Positions 8,612 to 17,885 of a DNA stretch of 64,000 bases are shown in pieces. The DNA comes from Paenibacillus oralis (GTDB lineage Bacteria; Bacillota; Bacilli; Paenibacillales; Paenibacillaceae). Position 1 is the first letter of the stretch, and every line of letters starts with the position of its first letter. The stretch is from positions 4,112,304 to 4,176,303 of the forward strand of contig NZ_RRCN01000001.1 in the NCBI RefSeq assembly GCF_003863965.1, written 5' to 3'. A model generated the notes under the pieces. It had not been told where the DNA came from and did not search any database. It saw only the letters and a list, made by a program, of their open reading frames with translations. A program made the translations under genes and the position numbers.

Positions 8612-8699
8612 ACTTTCTAAAAATAGTGCTAAAATAGATGTTATCAGTTCCCGCCGAAATTCGGGAGCTAGGAAGTTCATCGTAAAGGAGCAACCCAAC

Positions 8700-9515
8700 A
8701 TGTCAAAGATCTTCAAAACATTAACGATTGCCGGCAGTGATTCCAGCGGGGGAGCCGGGATTCAGGCCGATTTGAAAACATTCGAAGAGTACGGTACTTA
8801 CGGCTTCAGCGCCTTGACGACGATCGTCACGATGGATCCGGACCGGGGGTGGCACCATAACGTTTACCCGATGGAAGCCGCATTGGTAGCCGAGCAGCTC
8901 AAAACCGTCTATGCCGGAGGCCCCGTTGACGCGATGAAAACCGGAATGCTGGGCAGCGTACCGATTATCGAAGCCGTGGAGTCCTGCATCCGTAAATATG
9001 ATCAGCCAAATGTCGTCATCGACCCAGTGATGGTCTGCAAAGGCGAGGATGAAGTGTTGAACCCGGAAAGCGCGGACGCGATCCGCGATTTGCTGCTGCC
9101 GCTGGCCACGGTGACGACGCCGAATTTGTTCGAAGCCGGGGTATTGTCGGGGCTTGGGCGTCTTACCACGCTGGATGAGATGAAGGCGGCGGCTCAAGCG
9201 ATCTACAAGCGCGGCGCCAAAAACGTCGTCATTAAAGGCGGCAAAGCGCTGGACGGGGAAATGGCGATCGACCTGTTCTACGACGGCGCAGAGTATGTCG
9301 TTTTGGAGTCGCCGAAAATTGAACCGGCCTATAATCACGGCGCTGGCTGTACGTTTGCGGCAGCCATTACCGGCGGTTTGGCGAACGGCTTAACGGTCAA
9401 GGAAGCGGTGGCTAAGGCAAAGAAATTCGTTACCGCCGCCATCCGTTCCGGATATCGCTTTAATGAATATGTCGGACCGGTGTTCCATGCGGGGTACCGG
9501 TTGAACGGAGAGTAA
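8700..9515 (+). CDS. pdxK: Pyridoxine/HMP kinase (PdxK/ThiD family)
   Basis: A 271-residue ribokinase-fold kinase that phosphorylates pyridoxine, pyridoxal or pyridoxamine, and in some relatives hydroxymethylpyrimidine. The N-terminal motif is GSDSSGGAGIQADLKTF (about residues 11-27). The phosphate-binding NHGAGCTFAAAI (about 214-225) carries the glycine-cysteine typical of the Bacillus PdxK branch. ATG 8700 follows AAAGGAGCAACCCAAC; the frame runs further upstream but only into repeat DNA. The gene ends 3 bp before a metallophosphoesterase gene, so the two form an operon. Substrate preference between vitamin B6 and thiamine precursors cannot be settled by reading. Confidence 0.9.
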   Translation: MSKIFKTLTIAGSDSSGGAGIQADLKTFEEYGTYGFSALTTIVTMDPDRGWHHNVYPMEAALVAEQLKTVYAGGPVDAMKTGMLGSVPIIEAVESCIRKYDQPNVVIDPVMVCKGEDEVLNPESADAIRDLLLPLATVTTPNLFEAGVLSGLGRLTTLDEMKAAAQAIYKRGAKNVVIKGGKALDGEMAIDLFYDGAEYVVLESPKIEPAYNHGAGCTFAAAITGGLANGLTVKEAVAKAKKFVTAAIRSGYRFNEYVGPVFHAGYRLNGE

Positions 9516-9518
9516 GCC

Positions 9519-10064
9519 ATGAAATTGATGTTTATTTCGGACATCCACGGGTCCGGCCATTGGCTGGACCGGGCGCTGGAGAAGATGGAGGAGGAGCGGC
9601 CGGACCAACTCGTCATGCTGGGGGATTTCCTCTACCATGGGCCGCGTAATCCGCTCCCGGAAGGCTACGATCCTAAGCGGGTTGCGGAGACGCTGAACCG
9701 GCACAAGCACAAAATCGCCGCCGTTCGCGGCAACTGCGACGCGGAAGTCGACCAGATGCTGCTGGAGTTTCCGATGATGGCGGACTACGCCATGATTTTG
9801 CATGAGGGCCGCCGCATCTATGCAACCCACGGCCACGGCTTTAATATCGACCAGTTGCCGCCGCTGGCCGAAAACGACGTGTTTATTCAGGGGCATACCC
9901 ATATCCCTGTCGCCGACCGCAAGGGCGGGGTGTTTGTGCTGAATCCGGGATCGATCGCCCTGCCGAAGGACAACTATCCCCATTCCTACGGAATTCTTGC
10001 GGGCGATGAATTCCTTGTGAAGGATTTTGACGGCGGCACGGTGAAGGGAATCCGCCTGAAGTAG
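9519..10064 (+). CDS. yfcE: YfcE-type metallophosphoesterase
   Basis: A 181-residue calcineurin-like phosphodiesterase. All metal-ligand motifs are visible: SDIHGS (residues 7-12), LGDFLYHG (about 33-40, YfcE-specific spacing), VRGNCD (about 67-72), ATHGHG (about 102-107) and QGHTHIP (about 123-129). Relatives hydrolyse artificial phosphodiesters in vitro and lack a firm physiological substrate. It follows pdxK by 3 bp and is presumably co-transcribed with it. Confidence 0.9.
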   Translation: MKLMFISDIHGSGHWLDRALEKMEEERPDQLVMLGDFLYHGPRNPLPEGYDPKRVAETLNRHKHKIAAVRGNCDAEVDQMLLEFPMMADYAMILHEGRRIYATHGHGFNIDQLPPLAENDVFIQGHTHIPVADRKGGVFVLNPGSIALPKDNYPHSYGILAGDEFLVKDFDGGTVKGIRLK

Positions 10065-10226
10065 CACTTAAGAAATACCAAATTGTTACCAAAATGAAAT
10101 TGGCCTGTGGCTGAAAAATATGGTAACCTTAAGCTACCTGCTAATTAAATTTAATAGAGAGCTTGTCAGCTAATCCAATCTTTAAACGGCAGGGCAATAA
10201 TTGGGAAAAGGAGAATGTCGGTAATA

Positions 10227-11294
10227 ATGAAGTTTAACAAGAAAGCGGTCGGCCTCATAGCCTTGTCTTCCGTGCTGATTTCCGGGACTTTGCTGACCAA
10301 CGACGCATTTGCGGCGAATGCCACGAAAACATTGAAGGCGGTTTTTAGCAATATTAAACTCGTATATAACGGACAAACGATTTCGTCTACCTCTGGCCAG
10401 GAGCCTTTTATGGTTGACGGAACCACCTATGTGCCGATCCGGATGGCGGGCGAAGCGCTCGGCAAATCGTTATCCTGGGACGGGACGAACAAGATCGTCA
10501 CGATTACGGATGTTACGTCGTCTACGGATAAAGCCGAGCTCGACAAACTGAATGCGGAAGTTACGGAATTGAACAAACAGCTTGCGAATTTAAAATCAGA
10601 ATTAAGCACGGCGAATTCGACGATTACGTCGAAGGATTCAACGATTTCCTCGCTGGAATCGCAAATCAAATCACTGCAAAGTGCCTTGGACAACAAAAAC
10701 GACAACCTGAGCAGTTTGGAAAAAAACCTTAATCGCGACTACGAAGACTCTTTCGATCTGGACGCCTCGATTTCCCTGTCCGGGGATAAAAACGACATTA
10801 CAGTGACCATTAAAGTGGACGAAGACGAATGGAACTATTTGTCGTCCTCGAGACAGGAATCGTATCTGCAGGACATCGTCGACGATATTTTGCATGAGTA
10901 CAGCAAAGCGGATATCGAGGGAAGCGTGAAAAACAAAAAATCTTCCAAACTGACAAACTTCTCCGTCAACAGCTCGGGAACAGTTCGTTTAGGCAGCAAC
11001 AGCAGCAGCGGCCTAAGCGAATCCAGAATGCTGGAGAAATTGGAGGATGAATACTCCCCTTATCGGGGTTATCCGGTAAGCATCGTCCTGTCCGTGGATG
11101 ATAAACGTGAAGAGGTCTCTTTAAAAGTCTACATCAAAAAGAGCAACTGGGAGAATCTCTCCAGCTCTAATCAAAGAAATCTGTTGGGCGACATGATTGA
11201 CGACTTGGAAGACAACTATCCGGACTACAGAATTCGCGGATATGTCTATGATGCCGACAACCGCAGCTCGTCTTTGGATAAACGATCCTCATAA
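10227..11294 (+). CDS. Secreted stalk-domain (copper amine oxidase N-terminal-like) protein with coiled coil
   Basis: About 355 residues. A signal peptide (about 1-30, ending near AFAANA) is followed by a stalk domain at about 40-98, ending VDGTTYVPIRMAGEALG...W..KIVTI as in copper amine oxidase N-terminal-like domains common on Paenibacillus surfaces. A coiled coil follows (about 105-175, heptads such as LDKLNAEVTELNKQLANL). The C-terminal part has two similar segments, each with VTIKVDEDEWNYLSSSRQ- or LKVYIKKSNWENLSSSNQ-like sequence, suggesting an internal duplication. ATG 10215 is only 1 base from the GGAG; ATG 10227 is preferred although its 13-base spacing is long. Function is unknown; a wall or envelope role is inferred. 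Confidence 0.72.
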   Translation: MKFNKKAVGLIALSSVLISGTLLTNDAFAANATKTLKAVFSNIKLVYNGQTISSTSGQEPFMVDGTTYVPIRMAGEALGKSLSWDGTNKIVTITDVTSSTDKAELDKLNAEVTELNKQLANLKSELSTANSTITSKDSTISSLESQIKSLQSALDNKNDNLSSLEKNLNRDYEDSFDLDASISLSGDKNDITVTIKVDEDEWNYLSSSRQESYLQDIVDDILHEYSKADIEGSVKNKKSSKLTNFSVNSSGTVRLGSNSSSGLSESRMLEKLEDEYSPYRGYPVSIVLSVDDKREEVSLKVYIKKSNWENLSSSNQRNLLGDMIDDLEDNYPDYRIRGYVYDADNRSSSLDKRSS

Positions 11295-11313
11295 AAATAA
11301 CGGATGTTTCAAG

Positions 11314-11346
11314 CCGCCCTTTCCTCACGGAAGGGGCGGTTTTTGC
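11314..11346 (+). terminator. Terminator of the stalk-domain gene
   Basis: CCGCCCTTTCC pairs with GGAAGGGGCGG around TCAC, followed by TTTTTGC. Confidence 0.88.
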
Positions 11347-11423
11347 TTTTTAAGGGCAAGGTTTACAAATGACGCCGTTTTGACATATTATGGGGCTATA
11401 CAATAGAGGGAAGGACTGTGGGG

Positions 11424-12122
11424 ATGGAGAACGCAAAACCTATGCTGACGAAACCCGAAGCGATGATTTTTGACATGGACGGAACGTTGTTCAAGACGGA
11501 AACGCTGCTTGTTCCCGTGTTTCACCAAGTGTTTGACCGGCTGCGGGAGGAGCGGCTGTATGAAGGCGAAACACCACCTGAGGAATTGATTTTAAGCTGT
11601 CTGGGCATGCTGCTGCCGGAAATCTGGAAAAGAGTGCTGCCGGATCAAAGTGAAAAGGTGCGTCAACGGGCCGACGAGCTGTTGCTCGAGCTAGAGCTGG
11701 CCGGACTGAAGGAACTCCCCTCCGAGCTGTACCCGCAGGTGCGCGAAACTTTGACGCGGCTAAAAGAGCAGGGCGTCAGACTTTTTGTGGCCAGCAACGG
11801 GCTGGAGCATTACGTAAAGGGTGTGGCCGGCACGCACGGCATTCTTCCGTTGTTTGAAGGACTATACAGCGCCGGCGAATATCAGACGGCGTCCAAAGTG
11901 GATTTGGTCAAGCTGCTGCTGGACAACCACGGCATCCGCACCGCCTGGATGGTTGGTGATCGCTCCTCCGATGTGGAAGCGGGCAGTAAAAACGGTCAGA
12001 CCGTCATCGGCTGCGCTTACGCGGGTTTTGGGAATGACCGGGAATTGGCGGGGGCCGACGTGTTGATCGGCGCCTTCGCTGAGCTGCTCGAATTATATGA
12101 CGAAGCGGCAAATAGCAAATAA
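11424..12122 (+). CDS. HAD-superfamily phosphatase
   Basis: A 232-residue haloacid-dehalogenase hydrolase of the phosphoglycolate/pyrophosphate phosphatase group. Motif I with the nucleophile is FDMDGTLFKT (about residues 16-25), motif II is FVASNG (about 116-121) and motif IV is WMVGDRSSDVEAG (about 175-187). Insertion of a helical cap between motifs I and II is typical. An in-frame GTG at 11418 is possible, but ATG 11424 has the better distance from GAGGGAAGG. Substrate is unknown. A terminator follows directly. Confidence 0.85.
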   Translation: MENAKPMLTKPEAMIFDMDGTLFKTETLLVPVFHQVFDRLREERLYEGETPPEELILSCLGMLLPEIWKRVLPDQSEKVRQRADELLLELELAGLKELPSELYPQVRETLTRLKEQGVRLFVASNGLEHYVKGVAGTHGILPLFEGLYSAGEYQTASKVDLVKLLLDNHGIRTAWMVGDRSSDVEAGSKNGQTVIGCAYAGFGNDRELAGADVLIGAFAELLELYDEAANSK

Positions 12123-12131
12123 TGAAGGTTA

Positions 12132-12172
12132 AGCAGATCTTTCTCCCCAAGGGAGAGGTCTGCTTTTTCTTT
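12132..12172 (+). terminator. Terminator of the HAD phosphatase gene
   Basis: AGCAGA pairs with TCTGCT, extended by CTCCCC/GGGAGAG-type inner pairing, followed by TTTTTCTTT. Confidence 0.85.
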
Positions 12173-12246
12173 AAATCAACCATAATATCTTTAATTTGTC
12201 CCATTGTTGGAAGGGTTTTCATCGGATAGAGTGATAACGTAAATGA

Positions 12247-12260
12247 CCAATCCGGATTGG
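12247..12260. promoter_or_regulatory. Perfect 14-bp palindrome upstream of the GH85 gene
   Basis: CCAATCCGGATTGG is a perfect palindrome 36 bp before the GH85 start codon. Its position would suit an operator, but I recognise no matching known regulator site and none is encoded next to it. Confidence 0.4.
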
Positions 12261-12295
12261 GGCAAGCATGATGACATGAAAATGGAGGGGAAATA

Positions 12296-15085
12296 ATGAT
12301 CGTAAAAACCGGAAAAAAAGCAATCGCCAAAATCACTTCGATCGCAGTGGTGTTAGCCGTGGTTGTCACGGGTTTTCCGCTTGAGGCGCAGGCGGGGGAC
12401 ACCTGGCCTTTTGAGGGAGCGAGCGCTCACGGGCAAAACCAGCCCAGCGTACACGGATATACCAGCGGACATATTCAGAATTGGAGCCCGGAAACCGACC
12501 CTGACGCCGAACTGCTCAGATCCCATGTGCCGCTGCAAAAACGAATCGCCCCGTTCCCGGCCACCCAAGCCAATCCCAAGCTAAGCACGGACGTGCAAAT
12601 GATGAACGTGGCGGGCGATTATGGAAACGCTTTTATCGAAAATGCGCCTTACACGAACAAATTTGCCCAATATCATTTTAATTTTTGGCAGTACATCGAT
12701 TATTACTCCTATTGGCACGGAACGGCGACGGCCTATACCCCGCCGGAATATTACGACGAATTGGCGCAGAAGGACTGGCAGCAAAAATGGTTTGAATTCG
12801 GCATCCTGAACATTCCGAATCCGACGTATACCGACGCGGCCCACAAAAACGGGGTGCTGTCTTTGGCGGGGATTTTCTTCTCCAACAACGACCGCGGGCA
12901 ACAGACGTATAAACAGATGATCGTCAAGGATGAGCGCGGCCATTTTCCGGTGGCCGACAAGCTGATTGAAATGGCCGGCTATTTCGGGTATGACGGGTAC
13001 TTTATCAACCAGGAGGAAATCGGCCCCAATGTCGACACCAAGGACATTCCCGACTATATCGCCTTTATGAAAGCGCTGCAAAATGGCGGGTTGTACGTTC
13101 AGTGGTATGATTCGCTGGATACCCGCACCGGTGCGAACACCTTTGCCAGAACGTTCAACGATAACAATATTTCGTTCTTGTACGACAAAAACGATAGTAA
13201 GCAGGTTGCCCAATCCTTCTTTTTTGATTACGGTATGGGCGCGAGCCAAATCGCGGCAGCCAAAAGCTATTTGAACAAGCTAAACGATTCCCAGGGAACG
13301 AGCTTCGATATTTACGATGTCGGATTTGCCGGGCTTGAGGCCGGACGCGACCGGTTTAAGAGCGTTCAGGGAACGGCGCTGAAAAATAAACTCAATAACG
13401 GCCTGCCGCTGCTTAGCATCGCCACGCTTGGCGCCGATTTCGTCCATGCCGGGCTCGACGAGGATATGAATCAAGCGTGGCCGGTCCGGCATCGCCAGGA
13501 AAACGAATACCAATGGATGACGAAGGTCCGCGAACAATTGTGGTGGTCGGGACCCAACATTGATCCGCAAAACACACAGGTGCCCGGGACGAACACGGCC
13601 GGCGACGTCTATGCGGACAACCGGTATTGGCCGGGCATGGCGTCCGTGATCGCCGAGCGTTCCGTTATCGGCAGTTCGGACTTCTATACGAATTTCAACA
13701 CGGGACACGGATTGTCCTATTACGTGGACGGCAAGGTGTCGGGCGGGGACGAGTGGTCCAATATGAGCTTGCAGGACGTTCCGGTGACCTGGCAATGGTG
13801 GCAGGATACGGCCGGCAACAAGCTTACCGTCGATTTCGACTATGGCCCGGAATATAACTTCACGGATACGGATCGATACGACTATGAGCAAATCGGCGCT
13901 TACCAAGGCGGCAGCTCGCTGGTCGTGAACGGCGATTTGAATGCGGAGAATTTCTTGCGCTTGTATAAGACGGATCTTGACGTAAATAAAAGCTCGAAGC
14001 TTTCGCTAACCTACAACAAAAGCTCGGCCAATGACGGTTCGACGATGTATGCCGGCCTGATCCTGGCGGACGATCCGGAGCACGTGGTGAAAATTGCCGT
14101 TCCGGACAGCGGGAAACGCACGAAAGATTGGGTCACGGCGGAGCTTGACCTTAGCGGCTACAGCGGAAAATCCATTGCCGCTTTCGGCCTCGTGTTCGAT
14201 CCGGGGAAACAACCGGTGGATAACTATCAGATCAATATCGGGCAAATCCGTATCGATGACGGTTCGGCGGTCAAGCCATCCGCGCCTGTGGGGCTAACGA
14301 TTTCCGCAGCCTATCCGAATACCGGCGAGATGACGGTCAAATGGGATATGGACCCGGATTACTCCGTGGTTAAACAATACAATGTATACGTAAACGATGT
14401 ATTCATTGGCGGTAAATACGACGGCATCTATTACATTAAAAATTTGCCGGCGAAATCGGGCACGATCAAAGTCGCCGCCGTAGGGGCGGACGGCCGGGAA
14501 GGACAGGCCGCGAAAATCAACTTCAATCTGACCCATTCGGTCTCGGATATCGCCGCGGATTCGCAGGAAAACGGCGACCTCCGGGTAACCTGGACCAATC
14601 CGCATAAACCGGCGGGCGATATTACGGTCAGCGTGCAATCACTAAACTGGATCACCACTAAGGAACCCGTCTCCGCCAAAGTAACGGTTCCGAAAGGGTC
14701 CACCTCCGCGCTGTTTAGCGGCATGCCAATAAACGGGGACGATTATCTGGTGACGATTGCTTCGGAAGACGCTACGCCGGTTTCGATAAGCGGCCGGTTT
14801 ATCGATAAAATTTCCGAGCCGTACGCCGAGGATTGGTCATGGGACGGCGATAAACTGAATTTGCCGATGCCAAGCACCAGAGATTGGCGGTACATGTATG
14901 TATACGAGGACGGGGTCCGAAAAAAATTCCCGATAACCTATGGTGTGGGAGACAAGGACCGGATCATTCGGGGCAGGACGACCAAGGCGAGCCTCAGTTT
15001 CACCTCGGCGGCGAAAGAAGTGTATGTCATCATGGAGGATTATGCCGGCAACCAATCGGATCCGGTATACCTCAAAGGCGAGTAA
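12296..15085 (+). CDS. Secreted GH85 endo-beta-N-acetylglucosaminidase
   Basis: A 929-residue secreted glycosidase. The signal peptide is about residues 1-33 (positively charged start, hydrophobic core, EAQAGD). The GH85 catalytic barrel covers about 40-480. The hallmark GYDGYFINQEE places the asparagine (238) and catalytic glutamate (240), the N-x-E pair used for substrate-assisted cleavage between the two core GlcNAc residues of N-glycans. A beta-sandwich region (about 540-655) and two fibronectin-III-like modules (about 660-830; VKWDMDP.., VTWTNPHKP) follow, then a C-terminal beta domain. Length and order agree with bacterial ENGases such as Endo-A/Endo-D relatives. It probably strips N-glycans from plant, fungal or animal glycoproteins outside the cell. 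No sugar transporter is adjacent. The start has GGAGGGG upstream. Confidence 0.93.
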   Translation: MIVKTGKKAIAKITSIAVVLAVVVTGFPLEAQAGDTWPFEGASAHGQNQPSVHGYTSGHIQNWSPETDPDAELLRSHVPLQKRIAPFPATQANPKLSTDVQMMNVAGDYGNAFIENAPYTNKFAQYHFNFWQYIDYYSYWHGTATAYTPPEYYDELAQKDWQQKWFEFGILNIPNPTYTDAAHKNGVLSLAGIFFSNNDRGQQTYKQMIVKDERGHFPVADKLIEMAGYFGYDGYFINQEEIGPNVDTKDIPDYIAFMKALQNGGLYVQWYDSLDTRTGANTFARTFNDNNISFLYDKNDSKQVAQSFFFDYGMGASQIAAAKSYLNKLNDSQGTSFDIYDVGFAGLEAGRDRFKSVQGTALKNKLNNGLPLLSIATLGADFVHAGLDEDMNQAWPVRHRQENEYQWMTKVREQLWWSGPNIDPQNTQVPGTNTAGDVYADNRYWPGMASVIAERSVIGSSDFYTNFNTGHGLSYYVDGKVSGGDEWSNMSLQDVPVTWQWWQDTAGNKLTVDFDYGPEYNFTDTDRYDYEQIGAYQGGSSLVVNGDLNAENFLRLYKTDLDVNKSSKLSLTYNKSSANDGSTMYAGLILADDPEHVVKIAVPDSGKRTKDWVTAELDLSGYSGKSIAAFGLVFDPGKQPVDNYQINIGQIRIDDGSAVKPSAPVGLTISAAYPNTGEMTVKWDMDPDYSVVKQYNVYVNDVFIGGKYDGIYYIKNLPAKSGTIKVAAVGADGREGQAAKINFNLTHSVSDIAADSQENGDLRVTWTNPHKPAGDITVSVQSLNWITTKEPVSAKVTVPKGSTSALFSGMPINGDDYLVTIASEDATPVSISGRFIDKISEPYAEDWSWDGDKLNLPMPSTRDWRYMYVYEDGVRKKFPITYGVGDKDRIIRGRTTKASLSFTSAAKEVYVIMEDYAGNQSDPVYLKGE

Positions 15086-15116
15086 CCATAGAGCCGCTGC
15101 AGGCCAAATAAAGCGA

Positions 15117-15150
15117 AGCCGCTCCTTCCGTCAGGAAGGGGCGGCTTTCT
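15117..15150. terminator. Terminator between GH85 and the yheC/yheD cluster
   Basis: AGCCGC-T-CCTTCC pairs with GGAAGG-G-GCGGCT, followed by TTTCTG on the plus strand. The stem covers the stop codon of the convergent YheC-like gene (15131). It suits GH85 termination best, because the minus-strand side lacks a T run. Confidence 0.75.
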
Positions 15151-16234
15151 GTTTGTGTACCCACATGGCGTATTCGAGCGGCCGTACGATCGCTTTCCGG
15201 TAGGCGTCGGGATCGCCGGATTTCATGAAGACCTCCCGCGCCGGCTTGGGGTTCACCTCGAGGACGTAGATATGCCCTTGCTTATTGATGGCTAAATCGA
15301 GGGCCAACTCGCACAGGGAACCGAAGGTTTTTTCCAAATATTCCGCGATGTCCAGGCTTAGCCGCTCAGCGGTTCTGCGCACTTCGGCGCGCCGTTCCTC
15401 CCCGGGAATCCACTGCTTAAGGAGCGTGTTCATCGCCACCGCATGCCCGCCGCCGTGCAAATTGGAGGTTACGCTGCGGGGCGGGCCGACGCGCCCGGCA
15501 CAACCGGTCGCTTCCCAGCGGCCCTGCCCGTTTTTTTGCACCAGCATCCGGTAATCGTGAACCCGGCCGTTCGGCAGCTTGATTTGAATCCCCTGCTGGG
15601 CGAGAAATTCGGCGCTGCCCTTCCAGGCAAGCAGGTAAGCGCTCAGCCGGGATTTATGGATTTTCCGGGGGGAAACGATGCTGCGGTTTTGTTCCCGACC
15701 TTGAATCAAGAACTGATCCGCTCCAAAGCGCTCGATCCGCAGGATTCCCCGGCCTCCGGTACCGCTGATTGGCTTGACGTAAACGGTCGGATATTTTTTC
15801 AGCAACCCGAGCACATCCCCGCTATGCTGAAACAACATGGTTTCGGGGAGATGCTCCCTGAACCTCTCGATGCGGGATAACGTTTGGTAGATGGTCCATT
15901 TGTTGCGCAGCGGGCGGTTGAGGAAGGTCAGGCTGCCGTGGCGCGCCCGGAAGCGCCTCAGCTGTTCGAACCTTTTGCTGCGTTGGATCCGGCAGCGGTC
16001 GAAAATGAGATTCGGAAACCGGCGCCATTTACGGGACCATTTTTTGTGTTTCGGATCGTAAACGAGCGCATAAATCAGCTTTTTTTTCTCATAGACATCC
16101 GCAGGGGTAAATACAAAAACGTCCAGCCCAAGCCGCTGTCCTTCGGAGATCATTTTTTGGTAAATATGCGGTTCCTCCAACCGTTTCTTGTCATTTAGGT
16201 ACAAAGTCAAGATCCCTAAAACGGGTTGAGACAA
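15131..16234 (-). CDS. YheC-like ATP-grasp spore-associated protein
   Basis: A 367-residue protein of YheC size. The N-terminal part (about 1-120) is the YheC/YheD domain, and the ATP-grasp fold follows: VYVKPISGTGGRGI is the nucleotide-lysine/glycine loop (about 151-164), DYRMLVQK about 227-234, and LALDLAINKQGHIYVLEVNP carries the metal ligands (about 316-335). Proteins of this family are found with the endospore coat; their ligation reaction is unknown. The start is TTG 16234 behind AGAAGGTGAT, overlapping the GNAT gene by 19 bp, so it is the last gene of the minus-strand run. Confidence 0.88.
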   Translation of the reverse strand: MSQPVLGILTLYLNDKKRLEEPHIYQKMISEGQRLGLDVFVFTPADVYEKKKLIYALVYDPKHKKWSRKWRRFPNLIFDRCRIQRSKRFEQLRRFRARHGSLTFLNRPLRNKWTIYQTLSRIERFREHLPETMLFQHSGDVLGLLKKYPTVYVKPISGTGGRGILRIERFGADQFLIQGREQNRSIVSPRKIHKSRLSAYLLAWKGSAEFLAQQGIQIKLPNGRVHDYRMLVQKNGQGRWEATGCAGRVGPPRSVTSNLHGGGHAVAMNTLLKQWIPGEERRAEVRRTAERLSLDIAEYLEKTFGSLCELALDLAINKQGHIYVLEVNPKPAREVFMKSGDPDAYRKAIVRPLEYAMWVHKQKAAPS

Positions 16235-16746
16235 AGAGAATCACCTTCTTCGTTGAAATGGGCAGTGCCGCCTCCGCTTGCTGTCCGCGATAGGCTGTTT
16301 TCGAGGAGCAGCTGCGGTTTTCCGCCGCGGACCTTGACCAGCCGGCGGGCATAAAGGCCTGCGCGGAAACACATCTGCAGGCTGGAGATCTGGTCGCAGG
16401 CCACCAGGCACGACAATTGCCGCAAAATGGAAAGCTGCTCCGCAAGCAGCCTGGAGCCGAGCCCACGTCCCCGATACAGCGGATGGACCACGACGAGGCA
16501 AAGCCCGCGGCCGTAATCCGTAACGCAGGAGACGCCGGCAATGCGGGGCCCGTCGTCAGCTTGAATCCGGGCTACAAGCAGCGAGCTCCCCGGGAAGCCG
16601 AGCTCTCTCGGCGACAGCTTCATCAGTGCCCGGAAGGCGAAGGGCGGGATGCGTCCCGCCCCATACTTGCGCGCAAAGACCAGCACATCGCCGTGCTGCT
16701 GTTCCCAACCCGGCCCGTCTTCGGGTTTTAGTTTTCGAATTTCCAT
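16216..16746 (-). CDS. GNAT-family N-acetyltransferase
   Basis: A 176-residue acetyltransferase. The acetyl-CoA motif A is clear: LVVVHPLYRGRGLGSRLLAEQLS (R-G-x-G-L-G at about residues 93-98). The N-terminal half differs from common GNATs, and the substrate is unknown. It is embedded between YheC-like genes, with a 17-bp gap to the upstream one and a 19-bp overlap with the downstream one, so it is a true member of this operon. It may modify an amino group on the same spore component that the ATP-grasp proteins act on; that is inference from position only. Confidence 0.8.
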   Translation of the reverse strand: MEIRKLKPEDGPGWEQQHGDVLVFARKYGAGRIPPFAFRALMKLSPRELGFPGSSLLVARIQADDGPRIAGVSCVTDYGRGLCLVVVHPLYRGRGLGSRLLAEQLSILRQLSCLVACDQISSLQMCFRAGLYARRLVKVRGGKPQLLLENSLSRTASGGGTAHFNEEGDSLCLNPF

Positions 16747-16763
16747 CGCTCCTCACCCCCTCG

Positions 16764-17885
16764 CTACTTGTGCTTCGGCTGCCGGGATAAAAATTGGCTG
16801 TATTGAAATATCCGCTCCAGCGACTTTTTACGAATATGCGGCTCATCGAATTTCATCGGCTTGGCATTGGCTTCAAAAAACCAGATTTGTCCTTCCGTAT
16901 CAATCCCTAAGTCCATGGACATTTCCCCCAGTGTATGACCGCATTCCTTTTCGATTTGCTTGGCGATGAGCAGGGCGTTTGATTTCACGCGGCTGATCAG
17001 AAAGTCCGTCATGTCCGAGCCGAAAGCCGGGGACAGCAGCTTTTCCGGATCCTCAATGCTCCCCCCTTGCGGTACATGAGTTGTAATTCGCTTCGGCCCG
17101 GCGAGGCGGGCGCCGACCCCGGTGACCGTCCAGACGCCCTTGCCCGTCTTCTGCACAAGCACGCGCATATCGAAGTGGCGTCCGCGGTAAGAGGCGAGGG
17201 GGATGCTTTCCTGCATAATGTACGGGGTCCTGCCCGCTTCGGACTTGACCCGCTTCCAAAGGGCCGGAAGACTGGCCGTTTTGAACACGACGTTCCTGCT
17301 TCTTTTGCCCTGAAGCGTCAGCCGGTAGCGCTTCTCCTCGTTCTCGTTAAGCTTCACCAGCATAATCCCCTTCCCCGCCTTGCCGCTCACCGGTTTTAAA
17401 TAAAGGCTGCCGTATTTTTGCAGCATCGCATCCAGCGTATTGGGGCCGATCATTTTTTTCGTATCCGGCACGAGCGCTCGGGTCGTTCGGCCCTTTTTCA
17501 GCCAATCGAACAGGCGCCATTTATTGAAGAAAAAAGGATTGTACAATTGGATCGACTCATGCCGGAGGCACTCGTCGATTTTCCGCCGCACCTCCGCTTT
17601 CCGTTCATCCTCGCGCAGCGGGACCCGGTTGTAGACGACGTCGGGCAGGGGGACCCAGTGCTTTTTCCACGTTTTATCCTCCGGATGGAACACGTACCCC
17701 TGCACTTTTTTGGCGCTGAGCTTGAGGTCCCGGGCGGTGACGACGTAAACCGGGATATCAAGCTCCAGACCCGTTTTTACGATATCCCGGAAATTGGCGC
17801 GGTTACCCCGGAATAGTTTGAAATCGTCATCGACCGTCAGCACGGCGACTACCGGTTTTTTTTCGCTCAAAAGCGGACTGCTCAT
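16764..17885 (-). CDS. YheC-like ATP-grasp spore-associated protein
   Basis: A 373-residue YheC-size paralogue. Motifs: LYLKPVSGKAGKGIMLVK (about residues 159-176), HFDMRVLVQKTGKG (about 237-250), GARLAGPKRITTHVPQGG, and MSMDLGIDTEGQIWFFEANAKP (about 322-343) with the ATP-grasp metal ligands. The start ATG overlaps the TGA of the upstream YheD-like gene (shared A at 17885), so translation is coupled. GGAGGGACGGCTG precedes it. Confidence 0.88.
   Translation of the reverse strand: MSSPLLSEKKPVVAVLTVDDDFKLFRGNRANFRDIVKTGLELDIPVYVVTARDLKLSAKKVQGYVFHPEDKTWKKHWVPLPDVVYNRVPLREDERKAEVRRKIDECLRHESIQLYNPFFFNKWRLFDWLKKGRTTRALVPDTKKMIGPNTLDAMLQKYGSLYLKPVSGKAGKGIMLVKLNENEEKRYRLTLQGKRSRNVVFKTASLPALWKRVKSEAGRTPYIMQESIPLASYRGRHFDMRVLVQKTGKGVWTVTGVGARLAGPKRITTHVPQGGSIEDPEKLLSPAFGSDMTDFLISRVKSNALLIAKQIEKECGHTLGEMSMDLGIDTEGQIWFFEANAKPMKFDEPHIRKKSLERIFQYSQFLSRQPKHK

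Noticed and set aside
8600-8699. Possible TPP riboswitch before pdxK/thiD-like gene
   Set aside because: The conserved CTGAGA and ACCTGA-type elements are absent.
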